Below, piece after piece: positions 45,195 to 54,010 of a stretch of DNA of 64,000 nt. The stretch covers positions 558,001 to 622,000 of the forward strand of contig QFPO01000003.1 of the NCBI GenBank assembly GCA_003241385.1, in the 5' to 3' direction. The notes beneath the pieces were generated by a model. The model did no database searches. It was not told where the DNA came from and saw only the letters and a program-made list of their open reading frames with translations. Position 1 is the first letter of the stretch; each line of letters starts with the position of its first letter. The DNA comes from Rhodanobacter denitrificans. GTDB lineage: Bacteria; Pseudomonadota; Gammaproteobacteria; Xanthomonadales; Rhodanobacteraceae. Made by a program: the position numbers and the translations under genes.

Positions 45195-46090
45195 CACGCG
45201 GCCTCCCGGGTCAGCTCGACGAAGGCCTCGGCGAGGCCGGCGCGCTCGATCTCCAGCTCGCTCAGCGTCGGATCCTCGGTCAGCAGGCGGCGCACGAGGG
45301 CCTCGGCGGTCGGCGCGACGATCTCGAGCCGGCCGCCGGCCTCCACCGCGCTGACGACGTCCGGCCAGGCTGCGACCGCGTCCGGCGCGAGGCGCGACCG
45401 ACAGCGCACGCGGCGGCGCGCGACGTGAGCGCGGATCGCCTCGACGCTGCCGTCGGCGACGATCCGACCGCCGCGCAGCACCGCGACGCGGTCGGCCAGC
45501 GCCTCGGCCTCTTCGAGATAGTGCGTCGTCAGCAGTACCGCGCAGCCGGCGGCGACCTGTTCGCGGATCGCCTTCCAGAGCGCCAGGCGCGCCTCGATGT
45601 CCAACCCGGTCGTCGGCTCGTCGAGCACGAGCAGGTCCGGCCGGCCGCACAGCGCCAGCGCGAACTGCACGCGGCGCTGCTGTCCGCCGGACAGGGCGCC
45701 GTAGCGCCGGCCGAGCAGTCCGTCGAGTCCTGCCAGCGCGACGCAGTCGGCGACGCTGCGCGGCTCCGGATAGTAGCTGCGCGTCAGTTCGAGCAGCTCG
45801 CCGACGCGCAGCGTCTCGGAGAGGCCGGCGCTCTGCAGCATCAGGCCGACCCGGCGCCGCGATGCGAGCTGGCGCGGATCGCCGCCCATCAGATCGACGC
45901 TGCCGGTGTCCGGACGCAGCAGGCCGAGCAGCAGGCCGATCGCCGTGCTCTTGCCGGCGCCGTTCGGTCCGAGCAGGGCCAGTACCTGTCCGGCGCGCAG
46001 GCTCAGATCGACGCCGTCGAGCGCGAGCGTGCCGCCGTATCGTTTGCTGACGCCGCGAAGACGCGCGGGGGAATGCGAGGTGTCGGTCAT
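45194..46090 (-). CDS. ABC transporter ATP-binding protein
   Basis: A 298-residue ATPase (CcmA/NatA type). Walker A is LLGPNGAGKSTAIGLL, the Q-loop MLQSAGLSETL, the signature LSGGQQRRVQFALAL, Walker B LLVLDEPTTGLD and the H-loop LLTTHYLEEAEAL. A C-terminal extension of about 80 residues is common in this subclass. First gene of the five-gene operon running to 40655. The start at 46090 (MTDTSHSPARLRGV) is preferred over the upstream in-frame codons. Confidence 0.95.
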   Translation of the reverse strand: MTDTSHSPARLRGVSKRYGGTLALDGVDLSLRAGQVLALLGPNGAGKSTAIGLLLGLLRPDTGSVDLMGGDPRQLASRRRVGLMLQSAGLSETLRVGELLELTRSYYPEPRSVADCVALAGLDGLLGRRYGALSGGQQRRVQFALALCGRPDLLVLDEPTTGLDIEARLALWKAIREQVAAGCAVLLTTHYLEEAEALADRVAVLRGGRIVADGSVEAIRAHVARRRVRCRSRLAPDAVAAWPDVVSAVEAGGRLEIVAPTAEALVRRLLTEDPTLSELEIERAGLAEAFVELTREAA

Positions 46091-46173
46091 GGCCTGTACC
46101 CGGGTTCGATGCAGTGAGCACAGCCTAGGCACCGCGCGCGGACCGCATCAGTCGCGGCGGTCAGCCGCCGCGG

Positions 46174-46187
46174 ATGACGGCTGTCAT
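46174..46187. promoter_or_regulatory. Operator-like palindrome ATGAC-N4-GTCAT
   Basis: A perfect inverted repeat ATGAC-GGCT-GTCAT, 84 nt upstream of the ABC ATPase start and about 134 nt upstream of the divergent aminotransferase. An overlapping CAGCCG/CGGCTG repeat and a bulged GTC(C)GGGGG/CCCCCGAC stem (46188-46209) adjoin it. It is a candidate binding site for the operon's own NarL-type regulator (inference). Confidence 0.4.
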
Positions 46188-46320
46188 GTCCGGGGGTACC
46201 GCCCCCGACGCCCCTGTGATACCCTTGCCGGATTCATTTTTTCCTTTTCAGTCAACGACTAAGCGCAAGCGCAGCGACGATGGAGTCAGCGCGGCGCCGG
46301 TTCGTTCTCGGAGTCAAGCT

Positions 46321-47826
46321 ATGAACGGGTTGATCAGCAAGCTGCGCGAGATGCGCCAGGCCGGCGGAACGCTGCGGACCACCGGCCTCGCCGACGACGT
46401 CGTCGAAACCTTCGCCGCGAGCCACCCGGAACTGGCCGAGGCGATCGAGGCGGCCCATGCGGCGTATCGCGAACTCGCCGCGTCGATGCCCGACTTCCTC
46501 GCGCTCGACGAGAATGAGCAGATCGGCCGGGTCCAGGCCGGATTCGTCAATTTCTATCCGGACGATGCGGTCAATCCGTACGTCGCGCTGGCCGCGCGCG
46601 GTCCGTGGCTGATCACGCTCAAGGGCGCCGTCGTGCACGACTCGGGCGGCTACGGCATGCTCGGCTTCGGCCATGCGCCGGCGCCGGTCCTGGCTGCCCT
46701 GGCCGGCCGGCAGGTCATGGCCAACGTGATGACGCCGAGCCTGAGCCAGTTGCGCTTCGTCGAGGCGCTGCGCCGCGAGATCGGCCATCGCCGCGGCGGC
46801 TCGCCGTACACGCGCTTCTTCTGCCTCAACTCCGGCTCCGAGGCGATGACGCTGGCGAGCCGCATCGCCGACATCAATGCCAAGCGCATGACCGATCCGG
46901 GCGCGCGCCATGCCGGCCGCACGATCAAGCGGCTCGCGGTCAAGGGTTCGTTCCACGGCCGTACCGAAGGGCCGGCCGCGTTCTCCGATTCCAGCCGCAA
47001 GGCCTACGTCGAACACCTCGCCAGCTACCGGCACGAGGACAGCCTGATCACGGTGGAGCCCTACGACGTGGCGCAGCTGCGCCAGATCTTCGCCGAGGCC
47101 GATCGCCACGGCTGGTTCATCCAGGCGATGTTCCTCGAGCCGGTCATGGGTGAGGGCGACCCCGGCCGAGCGGTGACACGCGAGTTCTACCTGGCCGCAC
47201 GCGAGCTGACGCGTGCGCACGGCGCGCTGCTGCTGGTCGACTCGATCCAGGCCGGCCTGCGCGCGCACGGCGTGCTGTCGTTCGTCGACTATCCCGGCTT
47301 CGAGGACGTCGAGGCACCGGACCTGGAGACCTACTCCAAGGCGCTCAACGCCGGCCAGTATCCGCTGTCGGTGCTGGCGGCCGCGCCGGCCGCGGCGGAG
47401 CTGTACCGCAAGGGCGTCTACGGCAACACGATGACGACCAATCCGCGCGCGCTCGACGTGGCCTGCGCGGTGCTCGACCAGCTCACGCCCGAGGTGCGCG
47501 CGAACATCCGTACGCGCGGCGAGGAGTTCCTGGCCAAGCTCGAGCGCCTGCGCGCCGAGCTGCCCGACTGCATCACCAAGGTGCAGGGCACCGGCCTGCT
47601 GTTCTCGTGCGAGTTGGCGCCTTCGTTCAAGTGCTACGGCACCGGCAGCACCGAGGAATGGCTGCGCGAGCACGGCTTCGGCGTCATCCACGGCGGCGCC
47701 AACTCGCTGCGCTTCACGCCGCCGTTCACGATCACCGGCGCCGAGGTCGACCTGCTGATCGACGGCCTGCGCCACGCGCTCGTCGAAGGCCCGCGCCAGC
47801 GCGCCGACGCCAAGGCCGCTGCCTGA
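46321..47826 (+). CDS. Class III PLP-dependent aminotransferase
   Basis: A 501-residue fold-type I aminotransferase. The PLP phosphate site is NSGSEAMTLASRIADI, the aromatic stacking region GSFHGRTEGPAAFSD, the metal-like acidic segment LLLVDSIQAGL and the Schiff-base lysine in YSKALNAGQYP. An N-terminal region of about 90 residues precedes the fold. Ornithine, lysine and other omega-amino substrates occur in this family; I cannot choose among them. A GGAG site lies 9 nt before ATG 46321. Confidence 0.87.
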   Translation: MNGLISKLREMRQAGGTLRTTGLADDVVETFAASHPELAEAIEAAHAAYRELAASMPDFLALDENEQIGRVQAGFVNFYPDDAVNPYVALAARGPWLITLKGAVVHDSGGYGMLGFGHAPAPVLAALAGRQVMANVMTPSLSQLRFVEALRREIGHRRGGSPYTRFFCLNSGSEAMTLASRIADINAKRMTDPGARHAGRTIKRLAVKGSFHGRTEGPAAFSDSSRKAYVEHLASYRHEDSLITVEPYDVAQLRQIFAEADRHGWFIQAMFLEPVMGEGDPGRAVTREFYLAARELTRAHGALLLVDSIQAGLRAHGVLSFVDYPGFEDVEAPDLETYSKALNAGQYPLSVLAAAPAAAELYRKGVYGNTMTTNPRALDVACAVLDQLTPEVRANIRTRGEEFLAKLERLRAELPDCITKVQGTGLLFSCELAPSFKCYGTGSTEEWLREHGFGVIHGGANSLRFTPPFTITGAEVDLLIDGLRHALVEGPRQRADAKAAA

Positions 47827-47839
47827 TCCGACCCGCGCG

Positions 47840-47867
47840 CGTCGCCGGTCGCACGCGATCGGCGACG
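47840..47867. terminator. Hairpin between convergent aminotransferase and pip genes
   Basis: A perfect 8-bp stem CGTCGCCG / CGGCGACG with a 12-nt loop in the 52-nt convergent gap. It has no T run, so it is at best a weak bidirectional terminator. Confidence 0.4.
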
Positions 47868-47878
47868 GCGCAGCCGCA

Positions 47879-48838
47879 TCAGATCGAGCGGAAGCGGTCG
47901 GTCGCCTCGATCAGCTCGTGCGTGATGCCCGGCTCGAACGCCGAGTGGCCGGCGTCCGGCACGATCCTCAGATCGGCTTCCGGCCAGGCGCGGTGCAGAT
48001 CCCAGGCGCTGCGCATCGGACAGACCACGTCGTAGCGCCCCTGCACGATGACCGCCGGAATGCCACGCAGGCGGCCGGCGTTGCGCAGCAGCTGGTCTTC
48101 GTGCTCGAAGAAGCCGCCGTGCACGAAGTAATGGCACTCGATCCGCGCGAATGCCAGCGCGAACGCGTCGACCGCGGTGCCGGCGACGTGCTGCGGATCG
48201 GGCAGCAGGAAGCTCGTCGATCCTTCCCAGACCGACCAGGCCTTGGCGGCCGCCAGCCGCGCCTCGGGATCCGCGCCGGTCAGCCGCCGGTAGTAGGCGC
48301 TCATCAGATCGCCGCGTTCGACCTCGGGAATCGCCGCCAGGTAGGTCTCCCAGGCGTCCGGATACAGCGCGTCGCAGCCGTTCTGGTAGAACCACTCCAG
48401 CTCCCAGCGGCGCAGCATGAAGATGCCGCGCAGTACCAGTTCACTGACGCGTTCGGGATGGGTCTGCGCATAGGCGAGCGCCAGCGTGGAACCCCAGGAT
48501 CCGCCGAACACCTGCCAGCGCGCCACGCCGAGGTGTTCGCGCAGGCGCTCGATGTCGGCGACCAGGTGCCAGGTCGTGTTGTCGGTCAGCTCCGCGTGGG
48601 GCGTCGAGCGGCCGCAGCCGCGCTGATCGAACAACACGATGCGGTAGTGCGCCGGATCGAAGAAGCGCCGCGCCTTCGGACTGCAGCCGGCACCGGGGCC
48701 GCCGTGCAGGAAGACCACCGGCTTGCCGTGCGGGTTGCCGCACTGCTCGTAATACATGCGGTGCAGCGGCGAGACCTGCAGGAAACCGCTGCCGTACGGC
48801 TCGATCTCCGGATACAGCGTGCGATGGCGTTCGGTCAT
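47879..48838 (-). CDS. pip: Proline iminopeptidase
   Basis: A 319-residue alpha/beta hydrolase that removes N-terminal proline from peptides. Motifs: VVFLHGGPGAGCSPKARRFF, IVLFDQRGCGRSTPH, and the nucleophile elbow FGGSWGSTLALAYAQTHPERV (core GGSWGS). Aspartate is in VQGRYDVVCPM and histidine in DAGHSAFEP. Length is typical (313-320). The start at 48838 (MTERHRTLYPEIEPY) matches the family. Confidence 0.95.
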   Translation of the reverse strand: MTERHRTLYPEIEPYGSGFLQVSPLHRMYYEQCGNPHGKPVVFLHGGPGAGCSPKARRFFDPAHYRIVLFDQRGCGRSTPHAELTDNTTWHLVADIERLREHLGVARWQVFGGSWGSTLALAYAQTHPERVSELVLRGIFMLRRWELEWFYQNGCDALYPDAWETYLAAIPEVERGDLMSAYYRRLTGADPEARLAAAKAWSVWEGSTSFLLPDPQHVAGTAVDAFALAFARIECHYFVHGGFFEHEDQLLRNAGRLRGIPAVIVQGRYDVVCPMRSAWDLHRAWPEADLRIVPDAGHSAFEPGITHELIEATDRFRSI

Positions 48839-48900
48839 GGCGACTCCGAAAACGACACCGGCGCCACGAGGGCGCCGGTGTCGGACAGATGCGGCCGCGA

Positions 48901-48977
48901 TGGTCGGGGCGGCGGGATTCGAACCCACGACCCCCTGCCCCCCAGGCAGATGCGCTACCAGGCTGCGCTACGCCCCG
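48901..48977 (-). tRNA. tRNA-Pro(GGG)
   Basis: A 77-nt complete cloverleaf on the minus strand, with CCA encoded. The acceptor CGGGGCG pairs with CGCCCCG. The anticodon stem TCTGC/GCAGG encloses the loop CTGGGGG, giving anticodon GGG for CCC codons. The T arm is GTGGG-TTCGAAT-CCCGC. It lies between pip and the merR/ihfA genes, at the downstream end of the pheST-ihfA block. Confidence 0.96.
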
Positions 48978-49011
48978 ACTGCTGCGGCATGAAACGCGAT
49001 TGTATCAGGGC

Positions 49012-49368
49012 TCAGCGGCGAAGTATCTGCAGCACTTCTTCCAGTTCCATCCGCACCTGGCGGATGATCTGGTTGGACATGTTCGCTTCGGTACGCGCCT
49101 GCTGGCCTTCGAGGCGCTGGCGCGCGCCGGTGATCGTGAAGCCCTGATCGTAGAGCAGCGAGCGGATCTGCCGGATCATCAGCACGTCGTGCCGCTGGTA
49201 GTAGCGGCGGTTGCCGCGCCGCTTGACCGGCTTGAGGCTCGAGAACTCCTGTTCCCAGTAGCGCAGCACATGCGGTTTCACGCCGCACAGCTCGCTGACC
49301 TCGCCGATCGTGAAATACCGTTTGGCCGGTATGACCGGCTGTTCGCTATTGCCGCTCTGGTCGAGCAT
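49012..49368 (-). CDS. MerR-family transcriptional regulator adjacent to ihfA
   Basis: A 118-residue regulator with an N-terminal MerR helix-turn-helix: KRYFTIGEVSELCGVKPHVL followed by RYWEQEFSSLKP, and the basic RRGNRRYYQRHDV wing. There is no obvious metal or drug domain, only a coiled C-terminal region. The frame overlaps the end of ihfA by 23 nt. This merR-ihfA-pheT order is conserved in many gammaproteobacteria; the target is unknown. Confidence 0.92.
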   Translation of the reverse strand: MLDQSGNSEQPVIPAKRYFTIGEVSELCGVKPHVLRYWEQEFSSLKPVKRRGNRRYYQRHDVLMIRQIRSLLYDQGFTITGARQRLEGQQARTEANMSNQIIRQVRMELEEVLQILRR

Positions 49369-49648
49369 ACGCTTCCACTCGGACCTTCAGCTTCTGCCCG
49401 GGACGGAAGGTGACGACGCGGCGTGCGGAAATCGGAATCTCCTCGCCGGTCTTCGGATTTCGCCCTGGCCGCTGGTTCTTCAAACGCAGATCGAAATTGC
49501 CGAAGCTCGACAGCTTGACCTGCTCCCCCTGCTCAAGCGCATCGCGAACGACTTCGAAGAACGCGTCGACGAACTCTTTGGCTTCACGCTTGTTGAGACC
49601 GACGTCGGTGAACAGACGCTCGGCCATTTCCGCCTTAGTCAAGGCCAT
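49346..49648 (-). CDS. ihfA: Integration host factor subunit alpha
   Basis: A 100-residue DNA-bending protein (MALTKAEMAERLFTDVGLNK). The DNA-intercalating beta arm includes GRNPKTGEEIPISARRVVTF. It forms a heterodimer with IHF-beta and shapes promoters and recombination sites. It follows pheT by a single base (49649), as in E. coli, and is likely co-transcribed with pheST. Residues upstream of M at 49648 in the same frame are not part of the protein. Confidence 0.97.
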   Translation of the reverse strand: MALTKAEMAERLFTDVGLNKREAKEFVDAFFEVVRDALEQGEQVKLSSFGNFDLRLKNQRPGRNPKTGEEIPISARRVVTFRPGQKLKVRVEAYARPERQ

Positions 49649-49649
49649 C

Positions 49650-52025
49650 CTACCCTCGCAACGTAGCATTGCAACCGCGTTCCAGGGCGGCGACTGCACG
49701 CGTGACACAGAGGTCGGCGTCCTGGTCCGTCAGAGTGCGGTAACGGTCCTGCAAAATCAAGCCCATAGCCAGGCTTTTCATCCCCGTTCCGAGATTGTGA
49801 CCGACGTAACGGTCGAACAGGACGAGCTCGTTCAGCTCGGCACCGACGGCCTCGCGCACAGTCGCGTCCACCTGCGCCCAGGTCACCGATTCGGGCACGA
49901 GGACCGCGATGTCGCGGCGCAGTGACGGGTAGCGCGAGATATCCTCGGCCGACGGCACCGCGCGCGGCGCGAGTGCATCGAGATCGAGCTCGAACACGTA
50001 GACGTCCGCGTCCAGGTCGAGCCGCTTCTGCAGCTGCGGATGCAGGGCGCCCAGATGGCCGACCACGGTGCCGGCACGCTCGACGGTCGCCGAGCGGCCC
50101 GGATGCAGCCAGTCCGGACCGCCGGCGCGGAACGTGAACGCCGCCGCCTCGGCGCCGGCCAGCGCGAACAGCGACTCGACGTCGCCCTTGAGGTCGAAGT
50201 AGTCGAGCGGGCGCGCCGCCTCGCCCCACTGCTCGACGAAGGCCGTACCGTCGGCGACGGCGGCGATCCGTGCGGTTTCGCGCGGCCGCTCGGCCGCGGC
50301 GTGATACGCACGGCCGATCTCGAACAGGCGCACGCGCGCCTGCTGGCGGCTGCGGTTGCCGGCCAGCGCCGCTACCAGACCCGGCAGCAGGCTGGTGCGC
50401 ATGACCGACAGGTCGGCCGAGAGCGGATTGGCGAGCGCCAGCGCGTCACCGTCCAGCCCCCACTCGGCGAGCCGTTCGCGGCCGATGAAGGCATAGGTGA
50501 TCGCCTCCAGATAGCCGCGCGCGGCCATCTGCTCGCGCAGCGCGCGCAGCGTCAGCCGGTCTTCGCGCAGCATCGGTCCGGCCAGCTGGCCGCCCGGCGC
50601 GCGATCGGGAATGCGCTCGTAGCCGTGGATGCGCGCGACTTCCTCGATCAGGTCTTCCTCGATCGCGATGTCGAACCGGTGGCTCGGCGGCGTCGCGATC
50701 CAGCCGGCCTCGTCGGCCTGCACCTGCAGGCCGAGCGCCGACAGGATGCGCGTCACCTCGGCATCGGGCACCTCGATGCCGAGCACGCGCGCGATGCGCG
50801 CGCGGCGCAGCCGCACCGGCGGGCGGACCGGCAGATCGGCCGCGGAGCTCGCTTCCAGGATCTCGCCCGGCGTGCCGCCGGCGACCTCGACGATCAGCCG
50901 CGTCGCGCGCTCCAGCGCCCGCCGCGGCAGCTCCGGATCGACGCCGCGCTCGAAGCGATGCGCCGCATCGGTGTGCAGGCCCAGACGACGCGCGCGGCCG
51001 GCCAGCGCGGCCGGTGCGAAATGCGCCGCCTCGAGGAACACGCTGCGCGTCGCGTCGTGGACGCGCGTATCCCAACCACCCATCAGGCCGGCCAGGGCGA
51101 CCGGGCGATCGGCGTCGGTGATCAGCAGGAACGCGTCGTCGAGCGTGACCTCGCGCTCGTCGAGCAGGCGCAGCGTCTCGCCGCCGCGCGCGCGGCGGAC
51201 GCCGATCGGCCCGTGCAGCGTATCGGCGTCGAACGCATGCAGCGGCTGGCCGAGCTCGAGCATCACGTAGTTGGTCGCGTCGACCAGCAGGCTGATCGGC
51301 CGCAGGCCGCAGCGGCGCAGCCGCTCGCGCAGCCACAGCGGCGACGCCGCAGCCGGGTCGATGCCCTCGATGTAGCGCCCGCAGTAGCGCGGACAGTCGG
51401 CCGGCGCGTCGAGCCGGATCTCGATCCGCCGCGGCGACTGCGCCGCGATCGGCGCAACGTCCAGCGGCGCCAGCGGCAGCGCGAATGCGGCGGCGACGTC
51501 GCGCGCGACGCCCTCGACCGACAGGCAGTCGGCGCGGTTCGGCGTCAGGCCGAGGTCGAAGACCGTGTCGGGCAGCCCGAGATAGTCGGCCAGCGCACGG
51601 CCGACCGGCGCATCGGCCGGCAGCTCGAGCAGGCCCGAGGCATCGGCGTCCAGGCCCAGCTCCTTCGCCGAGCACAGCATGCCGAACGACTCGACGCCAC
51701 GCAGCTTCGCCGGCTTGATCGTCAGCTCGCCGACGCGCGCGCCGACCGTCGCCAGCGGCGCCTTCAGGCCCGGACGCGCATTCGGCGCGCCGCAGACGAT
51801 CTGCAGGCGCTCGCCGCCGGCGTCGACCTCGCAGACCTGCAGACGGTCGGCCTCCGGATGCTTGGCGCAGGCCACGATCTGCGCGACGAGGACGCCGTCG
51901 AGACCGCCGCCGATCGCATCGGCGCTCTCGACCTCGTGACCGATCATGTCGAAGCGCTCGATCAGCTGCTCACGGCCGACGTTCGGTGCCACGCGCTCGC
52001 GCAGCCAGTTCTCGGAGATCTTCAT
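49650..52025 (-). CDS. pheT: Phenylalanyl-tRNA synthetase beta subunit
   Basis: A 791-residue beta chain. In order: an N-terminal domain (MKISENWLRERVAPNVG), tRNA-binding OB domain (VLVAQIVACAKHPEADRLQV), B3/B4 editing domain, B5 domains (EVARIHGYERIP), the catalytic-like core and a C-terminal ferredoxin-fold anticodon-binding domain (ISRYPSLRRDIAVLVPE). Together with PheS it forms the alpha2beta2 enzyme. Length matches E. coli (795). Confidence 0.97.
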   Translation of the reverse strand: MKISENWLRERVAPNVGREQLIERFDMIGHEVESADAIGGGLDGVLVAQIVACAKHPEADRLQVCEVDAGGERLQIVCGAPNARPGLKAPLATVGARVGELTIKPAKLRGVESFGMLCSAKELGLDADASGLLELPADAPVGRALADYLGLPDTVFDLGLTPNRADCLSVEGVARDVAAAFALPLAPLDVAPIAAQSPRRIEIRLDAPADCPRYCGRYIEGIDPAAASPLWLRERLRRCGLRPISLLVDATNYVMLELGQPLHAFDADTLHGPIGVRRARGGETLRLLDEREVTLDDAFLLITDADRPVALAGLMGGWDTRVHDATRSVFLEAAHFAPAALAGRARRLGLHTDAAHRFERGVDPELPRRALERATRLIVEVAGGTPGEILEASSAADLPVRPPVRLRRARIARVLGIEVPDAEVTRILSALGLQVQADEAGWIATPPSHRFDIAIEEDLIEEVARIHGYERIPDRAPGGQLAGPMLREDRLTLRALREQMAARGYLEAITYAFIGRERLAEWGLDGDALALANPLSADLSVMRTSLLPGLVAALAGNRSRQQARVRLFEIGRAYHAAAERPRETARIAAVADGTAFVEQWGEAARPLDYFDLKGDVESLFALAGAEAAAFTFRAGGPDWLHPGRSATVERAGTVVGHLGALHPQLQKRLDLDADVYVFELDLDALAPRAVPSAEDISRYPSLRRDIAVLVPESVTWAQVDATVREAVGAELNELVLFDRYVGHNLGTGMKSLAMGLILQDRYRTLTDQDADLCVTRAVAALERGCNATLRG

Positions 52026-52169
52026 GGTGCCCTGACACTCGCAGTCGTCGGAACGGCGCACTCCGGCTCCATCCCGACCGATATCGGTTGAACGCAACGG
52101 CGGCCTAGGCCGCCGCTCCGTGCGATCCCTCCGTGGAACCGCAGCTGCCGGCCGTCCCGCGACGGCCGG

Positions 52170-53165
52170 TCAGGCGAACTGACGCAGAAAACGCACGTCG
52201 TTCTCGAAGAACGCGCGCAGATCGGTGACGCCATAGCGCAGCATCGCCAGCCGCTCCACGCCCATGCCGAACGCGAATCCGGTGTAGCGCTCCGGGTCGA
52301 TGCCGCAGTTGCGCAGCACCTGCGGATGGACCATGCCGCAGCCGAGCACCTCGAGCCAGCGCGAGCTGCCGTCCGGCAGCTCCCAGCGGATCACCACGTC
52401 CGCGCCCGGCTCGACGAACGGGAAGAACGTCGGCTTGAACATCATGCGGAAGTCGCGGCCGAAGAACGCGCGCAGGAACTCGCGCAGCGTGCCCTTGAGG
52501 TCGGCCATCGTCGAGGTCTCGTCGATCAGCAGGCCTTCGACCTGGTGGAACATCGGCGAGTGGGTCTGATCGGAATCGCTGCGGTAGACCTTGCCCGGCG
52601 CGATGATGCGGACCGGCGGCGTGCGCCCGTTCGCGGCGCGGATCTGCACCGGCGAGGTATGCGTGCGCAGCAGGCGTCCGTCCGGAAACCAGAACGTGTC
52701 GTGCATCGTGCGCGCCGGATGGTCCGGCGGGAAGTTCAGCGCACCGAAGTTGTACCAGTCGTCCTCGATCTCCGGGCCGTCGGCGACGTCGTAGCCGAGC
52801 CGCGCGAAGATCTCGACGATACGGTCGAGCGCACGCGTCAGCGGATGTACGCTGCCGCGCTCGGCACGCCGGCCCGGCAGCGTCACGTCGACGCTCTCGG
52901 ACGCCAGGCGCCGGTCGAGCGCGGCCTGGTCGAGCACGGCGCGGCGCGCCGCGATCGCCGCCAGCAGCGACTCCTTGGCCTGATTGATGCGCTCGCCGGC
53001 GGCCTTGCGCACGTCCGGCTGCAGCTTGCCGAGCGCCTTGAGCTGCTCGGTGACGAAGCCGGACTTGCCCAGCACGGCGACGCGCTCGGCGTCGAGCGCC
53101 TCCAGCGTGACTGCGCCGTTGATGGCCGCGAGCGCCTGCTCGACGCGGCTGCTCAGTTCATCCAT
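52170..53165 (-). CDS. pheS: Phenylalanyl-tRNA synthetase alpha subunit
   Basis: A 331-residue class II catalytic chain. A coiled N-terminus leads to motif 2 (THTSPVQIRAANGRTPPVRI) and FHQVEGLLIDE, then motif 3 (TGFAFGMGVERLAMLRYGV). It ends NDVRFLRQFA, typical of PheS. The gene follows rplT after 274 nt that contains a strong hairpin-terminator, so pheST may be under attenuation. Confidence 0.97.
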   Translation of the reverse strand: MDELSSRVEQALAAINGAVTLEALDAERVAVLGKSGFVTEQLKALGKLQPDVRKAAGERINQAKESLLAAIAARRAVLDQAALDRRLASESVDVTLPGRRAERGSVHPLTRALDRIVEIFARLGYDVADGPEIEDDWYNFGALNFPPDHPARTMHDTFWFPDGRLLRTHTSPVQIRAANGRTPPVRIIAPGKVYRSDSDQTHSPMFHQVEGLLIDETSTMADLKGTLREFLRAFFGRDFRMMFKPTFFPFVEPGADVVIRWELPDGSSRWLEVLGCGMVHPQVLRNCGIDPERYTGFAFGMGVERLAMLRYGVTDLRAFFENDVRFLRQFA

Positions 53166-53349
53166 TCGGTGACCTCGAATCGGTTCGTCGCAATGGCAGG
53201 CCGCCGACGCGACCTGGGTCCGTCCGCAGCCGTCTCCGGACGCGGCGTTCTCGCGCCCTCCGCACCGCGCATCGGCAGCCCCTGCCGCCGATCGCGCGAT
53301 CCGTACCGCGGACCGCACCGCCGGATCGTCGCAGCGACGATCGGCGGCC

Positions 53350-53391
53350 CGGAAAACGAAATGGGGAGCGAGGCTGACGCCTGCTCCCCAT
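53350..53391 (-). terminator. Terminator/attenuator-like hairpin between rplT and pheS
   Basis: On the minus strand the stem ATGGGGAGC / GCTCCCCAT encloses an inner AGGC-GTCA-GCCT stem, giving a 13-bp interrupted hairpin, then TTTCGTTTT. It lies 49 nt after the rplT stop and about 185 nt before pheS. It may end the infC operon or regulate pheST. E. coli pheST has an attenuator here, but no phenylalanine-rich leader peptide was found in front of it. Confidence 0.75.
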
Positions 53392-53439
53392 CATCGCCGG
53401 ACGTCGCGACGCGGAGCGGACTCCGCGCCGGCGCCGGAT

Positions 53440-53799
53440 TTACGCGGACAGCGCGGCCTTGGCTTTTTCGGCCAGGGCGCCGAACGCCTGGATGTCGTGC
53501 ACCGCGATGTCGGCGAGCACCTTGCGGTCGACCGTGATCTCGGCCTTCTTGAGGCCGTTCATCAGGCGGCTGTAGGACAGGCCGAACTGGCGCGCACCGG
53601 CATTGATGCGGACGATCCACAGCGCGCGGAACTGACGCTTGCGCTGCTTGCGGCCGATGTAGGCGTACTGGTGGGCCTTGGTCACCGCCTGCTTGGCGAC
53701 GCGGTAGACCTTGCGACGGGCGTTGTAATAGCCCTTCGCCTTGGACAGCAGCTTCTTGTGCCGACGGTGGGCGGTGACGCCACGCTTGACTCGTGCCAT
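53440..53799 (-). CDS. rplT: 50S ribosomal protein L20
   Basis: A 119-residue L20 (MARVKRGVTAHRRHKKLLSK; YYNARRKVYRVAKQAV; RQFGLSYSRLMNGLKKA). It binds 23S rRNA early in assembly and, in E. coli, represses rpmI-rplT translation. It starts 13 nt after rpmI. Confidence 0.98.
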   Translation of the reverse strand: MARVKRGVTAHRRHKKLLSKAKGYYNARRKVYRVAKQAVTKAHQYAYIGRKQRKRQFRALWIVRINAGARQFGLSYSRLMNGLKKAEITVDRKVLADIAVHDIQAFGALAEKAKAALSA

Positions 53800-53812
53800 G
53801 GGTCAGTCCTCC

Positions 53813-54010
53813 TTATGCGTACGGCAGCATGCGAGCGACGCGGCCGGCATCCTCGGCACGAACGTGGTTCGGGCCGCGCAGGTTGCGCTTACGCTTGGTC
53901 GACTTCTTGGTGAGGATGTGGCTCTTGAACGCGTGTCCGCACTTGAACTTGCCGGACGCGGTCTTGCGGAACCGCTTGGCAGCGGCCCGGTTGGTCTTGA
54001 TCTTGGGCAT
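53813..54010 (-). CDS. rpmI: 50S ribosomal protein L35
   Basis: A 65-residue L35 (MPKIKTNRAAAKRFRKTASG, HILTKKSTKRKRNLRG). The ATG at 54010 fits the family; the in-frame sequence upstream is the infC-rpmI spacer. It is flanked by infC (113 nt upstream) and rplT, the universal order. Confidence 0.97.
   Translation of the reverse strand: MPKIKTNRAAAKRFRKTASGKFKCGHAFKSHILTKKSTKRKRNLRGPNHVRAEDAGRVARMLPYA

Noticed and set aside
53394..53440. pheM-type leader peptide in front of the rplT-pheS hairpin
   Set aside because: There is no ATG-started phenylalanine-rich frame between the rplT stop and the hairpin. The only short frame starts inside the hairpin and has just two Phe codons.
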